Assembly: GCA_017529875.1 (NCBI GenBank)
Contig: JAFXNC010000038.1
Coordinates: 33,235-97,234, forward strand
Source of the DNA: Ruminococcus sp.
GTDB taxonomy: Bacteria; Bacillota; Clostridia; Oscillospirales; Ruminococcaceae
DNA: 64,000 nt
Reading direction: 5' to 3'
The notes beneath the pieces are model-generated. The model was not told where the DNA came from, did no database searches, and was given only the letters and a program-made list of their open reading frames with translations. Both the position numbers and the translations under genes were made by a program. Positions 1 through 9,479 of this stretch are shown piece after piece; position 1 is the first letter of the stretch, and every line of letters begins with the position of its first letter.

Positions 1-2127
1 CTTGTTGCCGGCAACAGCAAATACATCGAGCCCATCGAGGACCCCATGAGCGCCATGCCCGATATGCCGGGGGTGCCGGAGGTGCTGAGGCAGAAATATA
101 AATTCGTGCCGGATTCCCCCTATGAGAACTATCTCCCCAAGGACACAGGCTTTGAGGCGCTGCTGACCAAGTGCGCCGTGGGAAAAATGCCTGTGCATAC
201 CTTCGTGCACCTCAACGACCTGGGGCTGTGGTTCGATATCTATGCTATCCCTCTTTCCATTGAGGCGGAGGGGCGCTGTTACTGCGCCTATACCGCTCAG
301 CCAGCCGCTCCCGGTGAGGTGGGCATAACCTCCGGCGGAGACGGCGCCTCGGAGGATATAATCAAGACCTGTATCAAGCTCCACGGCACTCAGGATTTCA
401 AGAGCACTATGGAGGACGTCATCGCCGATATCAGGCTCATCTGCCGGGCGGACGTCTGCACCATAATCCTCGCAGACCCCGCCGAAAAGACCTATAAGGT
501 GCTGGCTACCAGCATCGACAGCAGCAGCAGCGTCAGAAGGATATCCTCCTTCTCCAACTTCGGGGATATCTCTGCCTCCTGGCTGGATATGTTCGGCACC
601 AACGACTGCGTGATAATCAAGGACAAAAAAGACTTCGATTTCGTCCGCACCGCCAACCTTATGTGGTATAATAACCTCATGGAGGCCGGCGTCACGAGCC
701 TTGTGCTGTTCCCGCTGAAATACAACAGCGAGATACTTGGCTTCATCTGGGCCACCAATTTCGATACCAACAATACCATGCGCATCAAAGAGACCCTGGA
801 GCTGACGACTTTCTTCATCTCATCCAAGCTTTCGAGTTACAGGATGATGGAGCATCTCAAAGAGCTGAGCTATACCGACCAGCTCACCCATATCCCAAAC
901 CGTACAGCCTGCACCGAAACTGTGGGAGAGCTCATCAAAAAAGGCGAGCAGTTCACCGTGGTCTCGGTGGATATAAACGGCTTCAAGAGCATCAACGATA
1001 CCCTCGGTTTCGACACCGGCAACAGCGTGCTGGTGGCTATCGCCAAGCGGCTCAAAGCCACCGCCGGCGAAGATTTCATCGCAAGGATGAACGGCGACGA
1101 GTTCGCCATAGTGCTCAAAGGCTGCTCCGGCATACCCGAGGCCGTCAGGAGATATGAGGCTGCTATCGCGGCGCCCCTCACCGTGGACGGGTACGACCTG
1201 TACATCACAGCCTCCTTCGGCTACTGCCTGTTCCCCGACGACGCCCAGACCAGCGACAACCTGTTCTCCTATGCCAATGCCTCTATGTCCGAGGTCAAGC
1301 GCCTTAACAGCAGCAACCGCATAATGCGCTTCACCCCCGACCTGCTGAGGGAGGAACGCACCCTCGAAACGGAGCGCAAGCTGATAACCGCCCTGGAAAA
1401 CGGCACCGTATACTACGAGCTGCAGCCCCAGTTCGACCTGTCCCACAAGCTGAGAGGCTTTGAAGCCCTTGCCCGCATGAAGGACGACGACGGCAAGGTC
1501 ATCCCCCCGGGAGAGTTCATCCCGGTGGCGGAGAAAGTCGGCCTTGTCGATAAGGTGGACGGCACCGTGCTGCGCAAGTCCGCGGAGTTCGTGGGAGGGC
1601 TTATAGCCGAGACCGGCAGGGAGATAATACTCAGCGTCAATGTGTCGGTGCGGCACCTGATGAAGAACGACTTCACCGACGAGGTCAGAGAGGTGCTCAA
1701 AGAGAGCGGCCTGCCCCCTCACTGCCTGGAGCTGGAGATCACCGAGTCGATCATGATAGACTCCGCAGAGAAGGCTCTGCGCTGCATCGGGGAGATCAAG
1801 GCTATGGGCGTACAGATAGCCATTGACGACTTCGGCACCGGGTATTCTTCCCTGAGCTATCTAAACAAGTTCCCCGCGAACATACTGAAAGTTGACAAAT
1901 CCTTCATCGACAAGATGAACCAAAGCGACTCCTCAAAGCAGTACGTGGCGGCGATAATCTCCATAGGCCATATCATGGGCTTTGAGGTGGTCTCCGAGGG
2001 CGTGGAGGAGGCCGAGCAGCTGGATACCCTGCGGGAGATCGGCTGCGACTATATACAGGGTTTCATCTGGGGCAGACCTCTGCCCAGAGAGAACGCCAAA
2101 AAACTGGTGCTGGGAGAGGAGCTATGA
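1..2127 (+). CDS. GAF-GGDEF-EAL cyclic-di-GMP signalling protein, 5' end outside window
   Basis: The reading frame is open from base 1, and its first residues align with the N-terminal region of the paralogue that follows, so the ATG at 46 is probably internal. A GAF-like region is followed by a GGDEF domain whose signature reads N-G-D-E-F (bases 1090-1104), so the first Gly is replaced. The C-terminal EAL domain has E-A-L (from 1462), the D-D-F-G-T-G metal motif and a late Glu in S-E-G-V-E-E, all expected of an active c-di-GMP phosphodiesterase. The likely net activity is hydrolysis, with the GGDEF serving as a regulatory or weak cyclase domain (inference). No membrane segment is visible in the part present. 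The next gene starts inside its stop codon, suggesting translational coupling. Confidence 0.88.
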   Translation, partial: LVAGNSKYIEPIEDPMSAMPDMPGVPEVLRQKYKFVPDSPYENYLPKDTGFEALLTKCAVGKMPVHTFVHLNDLGLWFDIYAIPLSIEAEGRCYCAYTAQPAAPGEVGITSGGDGASEDIIKTCIKLHGTQDFKSTMEDVIADIRLICRADVCTIILADPAEKTYKVLATSIDSSSSVRRISSFSNFGDISASWLDMFGTNDCVIIKDKKDFDFVRTANLMWYNNLMEAGVTSLVLFPLKYNSEILGFIWATNFDTNNTMRIKETLELTTFFISSKLSSYRMMEHLKELSYTDQLTHIPNRTACTETVGELIKKGEQFTVVSVDINGFKSINDTLGFDTGNSVLVAIAKRLKATAGEDFIARMNGDEFAIVLKGCSGIPEAVRRYEAAIAAPLTVDGYDLYITASFGYCLFPDDAQTSDNLFSYANASMSEVKRLNSSNRIMRFTPDLLREERTLETERKLITALENGTVYYELQPQFDLSHKLRGFEALARMKDDDGKVIPPGEFIPVAEKVGLVDKVDGTVLRKSAEFVGGLIAETGREIILSVNVSVRHLMKNDFTDEVREVLKESGLPPHCLELEITESIMIDSAEKALRCIGEIKAMGVQIAIDDFGTGYSSLSYLNKFPANILKVDKSFIDKMNQSDSSKQYVAAIISIGHIMGFEVVSEGVEEAEQLDTLREIGCDYIQGFIWGRPLPRENAKKLVLGEEL

Positions 2128-3563
2128 TCATGGATCACAGAGCGTGGATAGAGAACGTAGAAGGCTGGGCGAGCCTCTATGCCTTCGATGTGCTGTCCGA
2201 CGGCAGCTACGGCGAGATACGCCTTATGGCCTACAACAGCCAGAACGATTTCATGATGCACCTCCCGCCGGGAGCCCCTGAGTTCTACCCCGGCATCCCC
2301 TACCGGAGCTACTTCACCGACCTGAATTTCGAGAGCTTCATCTACCGCAGCGCCTCCGCCCATGAGCCTCTTTACTCCTACGTGAACGCCCGGGGCGGCT
2401 GGATAAAGGGTATGTACCTGCCGGTAAGCGAGCCCGGTACAGTCTCGGCAGAGGTCTTCCCCAGGGAGCCCGGTGCGGAAAAGCCCGGGACGCTTTACTG
2501 CCTCTATGTGGTGCATTATTCGCCGGTGGTAGAGTCGGACTCCATGACCAAGCACTCGCCGGAGGTCTCCGAGGCGGTCATCAATATCAGCATCAGGCTC
2601 CACGAGACACAGGATTTCTTCCAGTCCATGGCGGCAGCCGTCAGCGAGATAAAGAACGTCTGCGGAGCGGAGAAATGCTCGGTATACACCGTGGACAAGG
2701 TGTCGCAGAACTGCTGCTTCATCAACGAGGAGGGTCAGCAGCCTGCTCAGCTCAGGGTACTCGCCGAGGAGCTGGGATGCTCGCCCTATGAGGTGGCGCA
2801 GAAGTGGGAGGAAGACCTTGCTCTCAGCGACTGCCTGCTGCTGGACGACCTGAGCGTCATCGAGCAGCGCGACCCGGCATGGTACAAGTCCCTCTGCGAG
2901 CATAAGATCAGGAACATAGTGCTTTACGAGGTGCGGTTCAATCAGATGCTGGTGGGCTTCATCTGGGCTGCCAACTACGACACCTCCAAGATGATGCAGA
3001 TAAAAGAGACCCTGGAGCTGACCACCTTCGTCATCGCGGCGGTGATAGCCAACTACCAGCTGGTGTTGCGGCTTGAAGAAAAGAGCAGCATCGACGGCCT
3101 GACAAGGCTCAGCAGCCGCAACGTGATGAACGAGCGCATCGAGAGGCTGTGCTCCGGCGAGGACAAGCTGCCTCAGACCATGGGCATCGCTTATGCAGAC
3201 CTCAACGGCTTAAAGCGCGTCAATGACAGCGAGGGACACGATGCGGGAGACAGGCTCCTGAGGAAAGCGGCGGCGCTGCTGAGGGCGTCCTTCGGGGAGC
3301 ATGAGATCTACCGTGCAGGCGGAGACGAGTTCGTGATGATCTGTCCGGGCATCGGCAGCGACGAGCTCAAAAGGCTCTCCGGGCAGCTGCGGGCTCTTGC
3401 GGACAGCACCGAGGACGTGAGCTTTGCCATAGGCAGCTGTTTCTGCGAAGGCGAATACGACATAGCCAGCGCCATACAGCTTGCCGACGAGGATATGTAC
3501 CGCGACAAGGAAGACTACTACCGCCGCCACCCGGAAAAGGACAGGCGCAGGAACAGAAGATAA
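2124..3563 (+). CDS. GAF-GGDEF diguanylate cyclase
   Basis: This 479-aa protein has the same N-terminal sensory and GAF-like layout as the preceding gene but ends after the GGDEF domain. The signature G-G-D-E-F (from 3318) is intact, so synthesis of c-di-GMP from GTP is expected. The start overlaps the upstream stop (ATGA); a second in-frame ATG lies two codons on. The pair looks like a duplicated sensor module coupled to opposite outputs, phosphodiesterase and cyclase (inference). No I-site was identified with confidence. Confidence 0.88.
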   Translation: MIMDHRAWIENVEGWASLYAFDVLSDGSYGEIRLMAYNSQNDFMMHLPPGAPEFYPGIPYRSYFTDLNFESFIYRSASAHEPLYSYVNARGGWIKGMYLPVSEPGTVSAEVFPREPGAEKPGTLYCLYVVHYSPVVESDSMTKHSPEVSEAVINISIRLHETQDFFQSMAAAVSEIKNVCGAEKCSVYTVDKVSQNCCFINEEGQQPAQLRVLAEELGCSPYEVAQKWEEDLALSDCLLLDDLSVIEQRDPAWYKSLCEHKIRNIVLYEVRFNQMLVGFIWAANYDTSKMMQIKETLELTTFVIAAVIANYQLVLRLEEKSSIDGLTRLSSRNVMNERIERLCSGEDKLPQTMGIAYADLNGLKRVNDSEGHDAGDRLLRKAAALLRASFGEHEIYRAGGDEFVMICPGIGSDELKRLSGQLRALADSTEDVSFAIGSCFCEGEYDIASAIQLADEDMYRDKEDYYRRHPEKDRRRNRR

Positions 3564-3581
3564 CGGCTTTGGAAAAGAAAA

Positions 3582-3627
3582 CGCGGAGCGCTTCGGGTCA
3601 GGAGATCTGACTTCAAAACGCTCCGCG
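3582..3627. terminator. Inverted repeat between convergent genes, probable bidirectional terminator
   Basis: A 9-bp stem CGCGGAGCG / CGCTCCGCG flanks an inner GTCAG/CTGAC hairpin. It lies between the cyclase stop and the stop of the convergent transporter gene. The U-tract is weak, so termination is inferred from position. Confidence 0.45.
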
Positions 3628-3654
3628 ATATTATTATGCCCGGGGAACTGCGGG

Positions 3655-4614
3655 TCACTTATCCCCGCTGTCCGGCTCCTCATCCCCGAACCTGCTGAAA
3701 ATGCTGCCCAGCAGCGCTCCCGATAGGTTATGCCATACCGAGAAAATCGCCCCGGGGACAGTGGTCATTGCCATGTCCGGGAAGGATGTGGTGGCAAGGC
3801 TGGATGCAAGGCCGCTGTTCTGCATACCGATCTCTATGGACAGGGCCTTCACCTTGCTGAGCCGCAGTCTCAGCAGCTTGCCTATGCCGAAGCCGCAGGC
3901 GTACCCAAGCAGGTTGTGCAGCACCACCACCGCGAATACTACGGCTCCGGTGGAAAGGATCTTCTCGGAGTTGTGGGACACTACGCTCATCAGTATCAAC
4001 GTTATCGCCGTCACAGATACCAGCGGCAGAGCCTTCGCGGCCTGCTTGCCCCGCTCTCCCAGCAGGCGGTTGATAAGGAAGCCCACCGCTATGGGGAGTA
4101 TCACGACTTTCAGTATCGACAGGAACATATTCAGCACGTCCACCTCGACGCTGGTGTGCAGCAGCAGGTAGGTTATCCCCGGAGTGAGCAGCGGCGCCAG
4201 CAGGGTGTTTACCGAGGTCATGCCCACCGAGAGGGCTACGTCGCCCTTGGAAAGGTAGGTCATGACGTTGCTGGCAGTGCCTCCGGGGCAGGTGCCCACC
4301 AGTATTACTCCCGCCGTCAGCGCCGGGTCGAGGGAGAAGGCCTTGCTGAGCCCGAAGGCCATCAGCGGCATCACCGTGAACTGCGCCGCGCAGCCTATGA
4401 GTATATCTTTGGGGCGGGTGAATACCAGCTTGAAGTCCTTGAGGTCGAGGGTCATGCCCATGCCCAGCATGACCAGCATCAGCAGGTAGTTTATCCAGCC
4501 GGTGTCGATCCAGGTGCCGCTGGCGGGCAGAAACAGCGCCGCCGCTCCCGCCGCGATGACGATGAGCGCCATGAATCTTCCGACGAAAGAGTTGATCTTA
4601 TCCAATACTTTCAT
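3655..4614 (-). CDS. Bile acid:sodium symporter (BASS) family membrane transporter
   Basis: The 319-aa polytopic protein has about nine hydrophobic segments. It carries family-typical stretches such as the glycine-rich G-T-C-P-G-G-T-A-S-N-V region and a later G-M-T-S-V-N-T-L-L-A-P-L segment. BASS proteins couple Na+ to uptake of organic anions (bile acids, keto acids, pantoate and others); the substrate cannot be told from sequence. It is monocistronic, transcribed leftward, and converges on the cyclase gene. Start is the ATG at 4614; the upstream SD is modest. Confidence 0.85.
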   Translation of the reverse strand: MKVLDKINSFVGRFMALIVIAAGAAALFLPASGTWIDTGWINYLLMLVMLGMGMTLDLKDFKLVFTRPKDILIGCAAQFTVMPLMAFGLSKAFSLDPALTAGVILVGTCPGGTASNVMTYLSKGDVALSVGMTSVNTLLAPLLTPGITYLLLHTSVEVDVLNMFLSILKVVILPIAVGFLINRLLGERGKQAAKALPLVSVTAITLILMSVVSHNSEKILSTGAVVFAVVVLHNLLGYACGFGIGKLLRLRLSKVKALSIEIGMQNSGLASSLATTSFPDMAMTTVPGAIFSVWHNLSGALLGSIFSRFGDEEPDSGDK

Positions 4615-4780
4615 TTCTGTGCTCCTGTCGTTTGAAGTTTAGTATGATATGTCCCGCTGTGACAAAGAGGGACAAGCAAATAATAACACTATTCTTGAAG
4701 AATGTCAAGAAGGCGGGGCGCAGGACGGCAATAAAGCTGCAAATCATTGGCAGTATCGGCTCCCTTTGGCGCCGGGATTG

Positions 4781-4809
4781 TTGACATATCGGCTCTGATG
4801 TGATATAAT
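4781..4809 (+). promoter_or_regulatory. Consensus sigma-A promoter for the DHHW lipoprotein
   Basis: TTGACA at 4781-4786 and TATAAT at 4804-4809 are separated by 17 bp. The start codon at 4849 is preceded by an AAAAGGAG Shine-Dalgarno. Confidence 0.85.
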
Positions 4810-4848
4810 TCGACTGTAAAGACAAAAATCCGAGAAAAGGAGACCAAT

Positions 4849-6060
4849 ATGAAGAGAATTATATCTGCTGCGGCTGCACTGGTAATGACAGCTGCACTTG
4901 CCGGATGCGGCAACGACATCGGCGAGGCAAAGCTCACATCCATCACCCGCTCCGCTGACAGCGAGACCGAGGAAGTAGTATCGACTGCCGGTCAGGAGAC
5001 CGAGAGCGTCCCCGCAGACAACGGCTCTGCCGAGACCCAGCCCTCGGAGACCACGCCTCCCGAGACTACCACCACCACCGAGACCACCACTGAGACCACT
5101 ACCGAAAACACCGCCGTCACAGTCCCCGAGGAGGACGTTATGCCCAGCTACGGCGAATGGGCGGCCAACGACATAATCATTGCCGACAGGTACGAGGGGG
5201 ACAAGATCAGGGCGCTGCTGCCCTTCTACTCCACCGACTCCATAGGCCAGTGGTACGCCGAGGTGCTCAACGGCTACAAGGAAATGGTTGGGGATGACGT
5301 GAACGTCTACAACATGAGCATACCCCTGGCATCCCAGTTCTATATGCCCGAGAGCATGGGCGACCCCTACGGCGACCAGGCCGACGGCATCAAGAACATC
5401 GGCGAGGCGCTGGTGAACGTGAAGAACGTGGATCTCATCGACACCATCAGCGCACATCTCAACGAATACATCTACTCCCGCACCGACCACCACTGGCAGC
5501 CCTTGGGCGCATACTATGCGGCGCAAAAGTTCTGCGAGGAGGCGGGCGTGCCCTTCGCGGCTGACCTGGGCACCTATGAAAAGTGCGTAAAGGACGGCTT
5601 CTGCGGCACCATGAACGCCTTCACCAACTATGCGATACCGGAGCTTGCCGCTCACCCGGACACCTTCACCTACTACAAGCCCTCCAACGAATACACCACC
5701 ACCTACTATGACGACGCTTTCATCTCCGGCACCGAGGGCGACCTGTTCTTCGACTGGGTAGAGGGCGTAGGCTGCTACTCTGTATTCATGGGCGGAGACA
5801 CTCAGATAACCGAGATCAAGACCGACGTTGGCAACGGACGCTGCCTCGTGCTCATCAAGGACAGCTACGGCAATGCTCTTGTACCCTTCTTCGTAGGCAG
5901 CTTTGAGAAGATATATGTAGTTGATTTCCGCTATGCCGAGATAGGCATGAAGGAATTGTTTGAAAAGGTAGGCGCCACGGATATACTTTTCGGTATGTCC
6001 ATATCCAGCGGCTACACCCCCGGTCAGATAGAGGCTATCGAGGGGATCAAAGGCGAATAA
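4849..6060 (+). CDS. DHHW-domain lipoprotein
   Basis: The 403-aa precursor has a lipoprotein signal with L-A-G-C as lipobox. A Thr/Glu/Pro-rich linker of about 60 residues follows, then a DHHW domain (D213-H-H-W216) and a later K-D-S-Y-G-N motif. This layout resembles SGNH-like AlgX/DltD relatives, some of which act in acylation or deacylation of surface polymers. No MBOAT acyltransferase is adjacent, which is the usual partner, so the substrate is unknown. It has its own consensus promoter. The Thr-rich linker suggests exposure outside the membrane. Confidence 0.82.
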   Translation: MKRIISAAAALVMTAALAGCGNDIGEAKLTSITRSADSETEEVVSTAGQETESVPADNGSAETQPSETTPPETTTTTETTTETTTENTAVTVPEEDVMPSYGEWAANDIIIADRYEGDKIRALLPFYSTDSIGQWYAEVLNGYKEMVGDDVNVYNMSIPLASQFYMPESMGDPYGDQADGIKNIGEALVNVKNVDLIDTISAHLNEYIYSRTDHHWQPLGAYYAAQKFCEEAGVPFAADLGTYEKCVKDGFCGTMNAFTNYAIPELAAHPDTFTYYKPSNEYTTTYYDDAFISGTEGDLFFDWVEGVGCYSVFMGGDTQITEIKTDVGNGRCLVLIKDSYGNALVPFFVGSFEKIYVVDFRYAEIGMKELFEKVGATDILFGMSISSGYTPGQIEAIEGIKGE

Positions 6061-6087
6061 CGTAACGATCTTCAAGGAGGAATTACT

Positions 6088-6285
6088 ATGACTGCAAAAT
6101 GCCCGAAATGCGGTTCCGTAAAGGTTATGCAGGGTGAGCTCACGGCCCTGGGAGGGTTCGTGTTCAAGCCCGAAAACGAGCAGGACGACAGGCACTGCTA
6201 CATCGCTGCCGGCGCCTGCAAGGACTGCGGCGCGGTGTTCGACATCACCCTCACCGACAAGCCAAATAAGCTTACCGACAGGTAA
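6088..6285 (+). CDS. Small zinc-ribbon protein
   Basis: This 65-aa protein has C-P-K-C near the N-terminus and C-K-D-C in the second half, a four-Cys zinc ribbon. A strong AAGGAGGA SD precedes the ATG. It lies 27 nt after the DHHW gene and probably shares its transcript. Function is unknown; nucleic-acid or protein binding is possible, with no sequence support for either. Confidence 0.75.
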   Translation: MTAKCPKCGSVKVMQGELTALGGFVFKPENEQDDRHCYIAAGACKDCGAVFDITLTDKPNKLTDR

Positions 6286-6297
6286 AGGCTCGGGGTC

Positions 6298-6318
6298 TGG
6301 GCGCTCAGTGAGCGCCCA
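6298..6318. terminator. GC-rich perfect hairpin, possible terminator
   Basis: A 10-bp perfect inverted repeat TGGGCGCTCA / TGAGCGCCCA lies just after the zinc-ribbon gene and is followed by an A-rich rather than T-rich stretch. It may be a weak or Rho-assisted terminator or an mRNA-end stabiliser. Confidence 0.45.
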
Positions 6319-6354
6319 AACAAACCACCATCCAAACAGAACAGGAATGAGACC

Positions 6355-7221
6355 ATGAGAACAGCCGAAAACTGGAAAGACTATAAGATCATCGACACCT
6401 CGGAGGGCGAAAAGCTGGAAAGCTGGGGCGGCAGGATACTCGTGCGCCCCGACCCGCAGATAATCTGGAAAACTCCCCGAAAGAGCGACCTTTGGGAGAA
6501 GGCGGATGCAGTTTATCACCGCTCAGCCAAAGGCGGCGGCGAGTGGGAATACCGCCGCAGGCTCCCGGAGAGCTGGGAGATCGGCTACGATGACCTGCGC
6601 TTCGTCATAAGGCCCACCGGCTTCAAGCACACCGGACTGTTCCCGGAGCAGGCGGTCAACTGGGAGCTGATGAGCTCCCTTATCAAAAACGCCGGACGCC
6701 CTGTGAAAGTGCTGAATCTCTTTGCCTACACCGGCGGAGCCACCCTTGCCTGCGCGGCGGCGGGGGCTCAGGTGTCCCATGTGGACGCCTCCAAGGGCAT
6801 GGTCCAGTGGGCGCGGGACAACGCGGCAGCCTCGGGGCTGTCAGACAAGCCCATACGCTGGCTGGTGGACGACTGCGAGAAGTTCGTCAGGCGGGAGATC
6901 CGGCGGGGCAACTTCTACGACGCCGTGGTAATGGATCCCCCCAGCTACGGCAGAGGCCCCGGCGGCGAGGTCTGGAAACTGGAGGACAGCGTCTTCGAGC
7001 TGGTTAAGACCTGCGCAGGTGTGCTCTCGGACAAGCCACTGTTCTTCCTGCTCAACAGCTATACCACGGGGCTCTCCCCCTCGGTCATGGCTTATATACT
7101 CAGCGAGCTGCTGGTGCCCAGGTACGGCGGCTCAGTTACCGCCGACGAGATCGGCCTGCCGGTGGAGAAGGCCTCCATGCCGCTGCCCTGCGGCTCAACG
7201 GCGGTATATCTTCCGGGGTAA
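6355..7221 (+). CDS. Class I SAM-dependent (RlmI/RlmK-like) methyltransferase
   Basis: This 288-aa protein has a SAM-binding motif I (L-N-L-F-A-Y-T-G-G-A) and a D-P-P-S-Y-G catalytic loop, as in RNA m5C/m2G methyltransferases of the RlmI/RlmK (PF10672-type) group. The N-terminal PUA domain of RlmI is absent, and a shorter beta-rich N-terminal part is present instead. rRNA is the likely substrate but the site is not predictable. It is preceded by a hairpin and probably transcribed separately from the zinc-ribbon gene. Confidence 0.85.
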   Translation: MRTAENWKDYKIIDTSEGEKLESWGGRILVRPDPQIIWKTPRKSDLWEKADAVYHRSAKGGGEWEYRRRLPESWEIGYDDLRFVIRPTGFKHTGLFPEQAVNWELMSSLIKNAGRPVKVLNLFAYTGGATLACAAAGAQVSHVDASKGMVQWARDNAAASGLSDKPIRWLVDDCEKFVRREIRRGNFYDAVVMDPPSYGRGPGGEVWKLEDSVFELVKTCAGVLSDKPLFFLLNSYTTGLSPSVMAYILSELLVPRYGGSVTADEIGLPVEKASMPLPCGSTAVYLPG

Positions 7222-7309
7222 CATTCACCCCTCAGTTCTCTTTTGCATAGACTGTAATATAAGGCGGGCGCAAGAGCCACCTTAAATCAGGAGCAAAGGA
7301 GAGCATACG

Positions 7310-7435
7310 ATGAACAACGGTTACTGGTGGATCATTATCCTCATTCTTATCGTGGTTATGTGCGGCGGATGCGGCTGTGGCTGCACCAACGACAACTGCG
7401 GCTGCACCAACGGCTGCGGATGCGGCTGCAGCTGA
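7310..7435 (+). CDS. 41-aa Cys/Gly-rich membrane-anchored peptide
   Basis: The ORF encodes a short N-terminus, one hydrophobic segment of about a dozen residues (I/L/V), then a Cys/Gly-rich tail with nine cysteines in C-G-C and G-C-T-N repeats. A good SD (AAAGGAGA) is correctly spaced from the ATG, and a strong intrinsic terminator follows eight bases after the stop, so it looks like a complete small gene. It broadly recalls short YjcZ-like Gly-rich membrane peptides, but the Cys repeats are different. Metal binding or disulfide or thioether cross-linking are possibilities only. No modification enzyme is adjacent. Confidence 0.65.
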   Translation: MNNGYWWIIILILIVVMCGGCGCGCTNDNCGCTNGCGCGCS

Positions 7436-7442
7436 ACACACT

Positions 7443-7476
7443 GAGGGAGACCGTGCCGGGTCTCCCTCCTTTTTTT
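7443..7476 (+). terminator. Intrinsic terminator after the Cys-rich peptide
   Basis: Stem GAGGGAGACC / GGTCTCCCTC with a six-base loop is followed by a run of T residues (7470-7476). Confidence 0.9.
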
Positions 7477-7514
7477 CTGCACACGGAAATATATATCAGA
7501 ACAGGATTATTACA

Positions 7515-9401
7515 ATGATGATGAACGAAAACCCCTCCGAGATAGTCACAGATCCCCCCGCAGCAGACGAGACCCCTGCGGAGGAAGTGAAGACCAAAGG
7601 CCGCAGCAAGATCATATATATCCTGCTGGGGGTCATCATAATCGCCGAGCTGCTCTGGACGAGCTATGTGTACGTCTTTCAGAAGGACGGCACCCACTCC
7701 GACGAGATCTGGAGCTACGGCCTTGCCAACAGCTACGAGCTGCCCTTCGTTTTCCTGCGCCCGGGGATACACGTTGACTTCGCCGAAAGATCCGATTACA
7801 GAAACGTGGGCGAATGGATAAGCAGCGACGTCCTGCGCAACTATGTCACGGTGCAGGAGGGGCAGCGTTTTTCCTACGGCTCGGTCTGGGACAATCAGAA
7901 ATACGACCATCACCCGCCCCTCTACTATCTGCTGCTGCATACCATATGCTCTTTCTTCCCGGACACCTTCTCATGGGGCTTCGGCTACTTCATGAACTGC
8001 TGTTTCCTGATACTCACCCAGATATTTCTGTTCAAGTCCTCGCGGCTCATACTCAAAGACGACCTCTATGCCCTTGTGACCTGCTTTTTCTACGGCGCCG
8101 GACACGCGGCGCTCTACACCTTTTCCTTCGTCAGACAGTACTCCATGCTCACCATGTTCACGGTGATCATGATATACCTCATCGCAAGGCTGTTCGAGGA
8201 TCCGGTGCTGAAAAAGCGACTCCCGCCCATACTTATCGTCTCGATGCTGATGTTTCTGACCCACTACTATGCGCTGGTCTTCGCCGGGACCATGACAGCC
8301 TGCATCTGCATATGGTTCTGCTTCCACAAGCAGCTGACCAAAATGCTGATCTACGGCTTTTCCATGCTGGGCTGCCTCGGGCTGTATTTCCTCATATTCC
8401 CGGCCTCTCTGGACCATATGTTCAACTACTCCACCTATGAGACAAAGATATTCGGCACGGTGCCGCAGCTGCGCAAGCTGCTCAACTACATCACCTCCAA
8501 CCAGCTGGGCTTCAACACCTCGATCTATGAGTCCTACATATGGAGGGTGCTGCCGGTGGCGCTGCCGGTACTGGTGCTGCTCCTGGCGCCGCTGTGTTTC
8601 CTTTTCAGGAAGGAAAAGTGGTTCATCAAGGTGAAGAACACCGCCGTGGCTCAGCCCGGAAGGTTCCTCCGCTGGCTGCGCACCGCCAACTGGATCCCGG
8701 TGATGCTGGTGCTCTCCTGCTTTATGGTGGTATTTGCGGTCAACCTCGAGACCGACCTGTACTACATGGGATTCTACGCCACAAGATACATCTTCTGCGT
8801 ATTCCCGCCAGTCTGCATCATCGTTATGTCGCTGACTATAACGCTGCTCAGGCAGCTGCCCTTCATCAAAAAGCATATCCTCCCGATCATAACCGTCGCC
8901 GCAGTGGTCATCACCGGAAAGATCAACCTTTTCAAGGTCAACAACTTCCTGTTCGAGAACTACCCCAGAGGCAGCGATCTTGCAGAGCTGACAGCCGGGA
9001 AAAACTGCGTCGTTATCGCGCCGGAAAGGTTTGAATGGTCTCTCACCACCCTCTGCGACACCTTCCTGGATGCAAAGAACATCTACCTTGTGACCCCCAC
9101 CGTCATCCGGGAGGGCACCGACAACATCAAGGATCTGGGCGAGCCCGTTGACTGCATCCTGACTGCTTACCCCTCCCTCACCGACGAGGATTTCGAGCTG
9201 CTGACCTCCTGGGGCGCGGAGGTGCCCGAGGATATCGTTCTTTACAATATGCAGTACGCCAACGAAAATGAAACAATGGAGCTGTCCCCCTATCAGACAG
9301 CGATCGAGTTCCAGAATGAGGTCGCCGGGGACAGAGAAACGGTGATAAGAGGACAGTTCGACGTCATGAACTCCACCGCATATTTCTTTGATCTGCGGTG
9401 A
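7515..9401 (+). CDS. GT-C/ArnT-PMT-like membrane glycosyltransferase
   Basis: The 628-aa protein has a short cytosolic N-terminus, about 12 hydrophobic segments and a C-terminal soluble region. An acidic motif H-S-D-E-I-W follows TM1 and H-P-P-L-Y-Y appears later, typical of GT-39/ArnT-like enzymes that use lipid-phosphate sugars at the outer membrane face. Three consecutive ATG codons start it; the first is given, with AGG at 7503-7505 as SD. The frame is open further upstream but would cross the Cys-peptide gene and its terminator. The acceptor is unknown. Confidence 0.8.
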   Translation: MMMNENPSEIVTDPPAADETPAEEVKTKGRSKIIYILLGVIIIAELLWTSYVYVFQKDGTHSDEIWSYGLANSYELPFVFLRPGIHVDFAERSDYRNVGEWISSDVLRNYVTVQEGQRFSYGSVWDNQKYDHHPPLYYLLLHTICSFFPDTFSWGFGYFMNCCFLILTQIFLFKSSRLILKDDLYALVTCFFYGAGHAALYTFSFVRQYSMLTMFTVIMIYLIARLFEDPVLKKRLPPILIVSMLMFLTHYYALVFAGTMTACICIWFCFHKQLTKMLIYGFSMLGCLGLYFLIFPASLDHMFNYSTYETKIFGTVPQLRKLLNYITSNQLGFNTSIYESYIWRVLPVALPVLVLLLAPLCFLFRKEKWFIKVKNTAVAQPGRFLRWLRTANWIPVMLVLSCFMVVFAVNLETDLYYMGFYATRYIFCVFPPVCIIVMSLTITLLRQLPFIKKHILPIITVAAVVITGKINLFKVNNFLFENYPRGSDLAELTAGKNCVVIAPERFEWSLTTLCDTFLDAKNIYLVTPTVIREGTDNIKDLGEPVDCILTAYPSLTDEDFELLTSWGAEVPEDIVLYNMQYANENETMELSPYQTAIEFQNEVAGDRETVIRGQFDVMNSTAYFFDLR

Positions 9402-9479
9402 GCCGCCTCAAAAACTACGGATTTGACCGGCGAAGGACTGTGCATTTCGTTCAAATTGCCAAACTTATTTCCCAGCACT

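Noticed and set aside
4744..6519. 591-aa minus-strand ORF opposite the DHHW gene
   Set aside because: Opposite a clearly coding gene with signal peptide and conserved motifs; its composition follows the codon pattern of the other strand and there is no SD.
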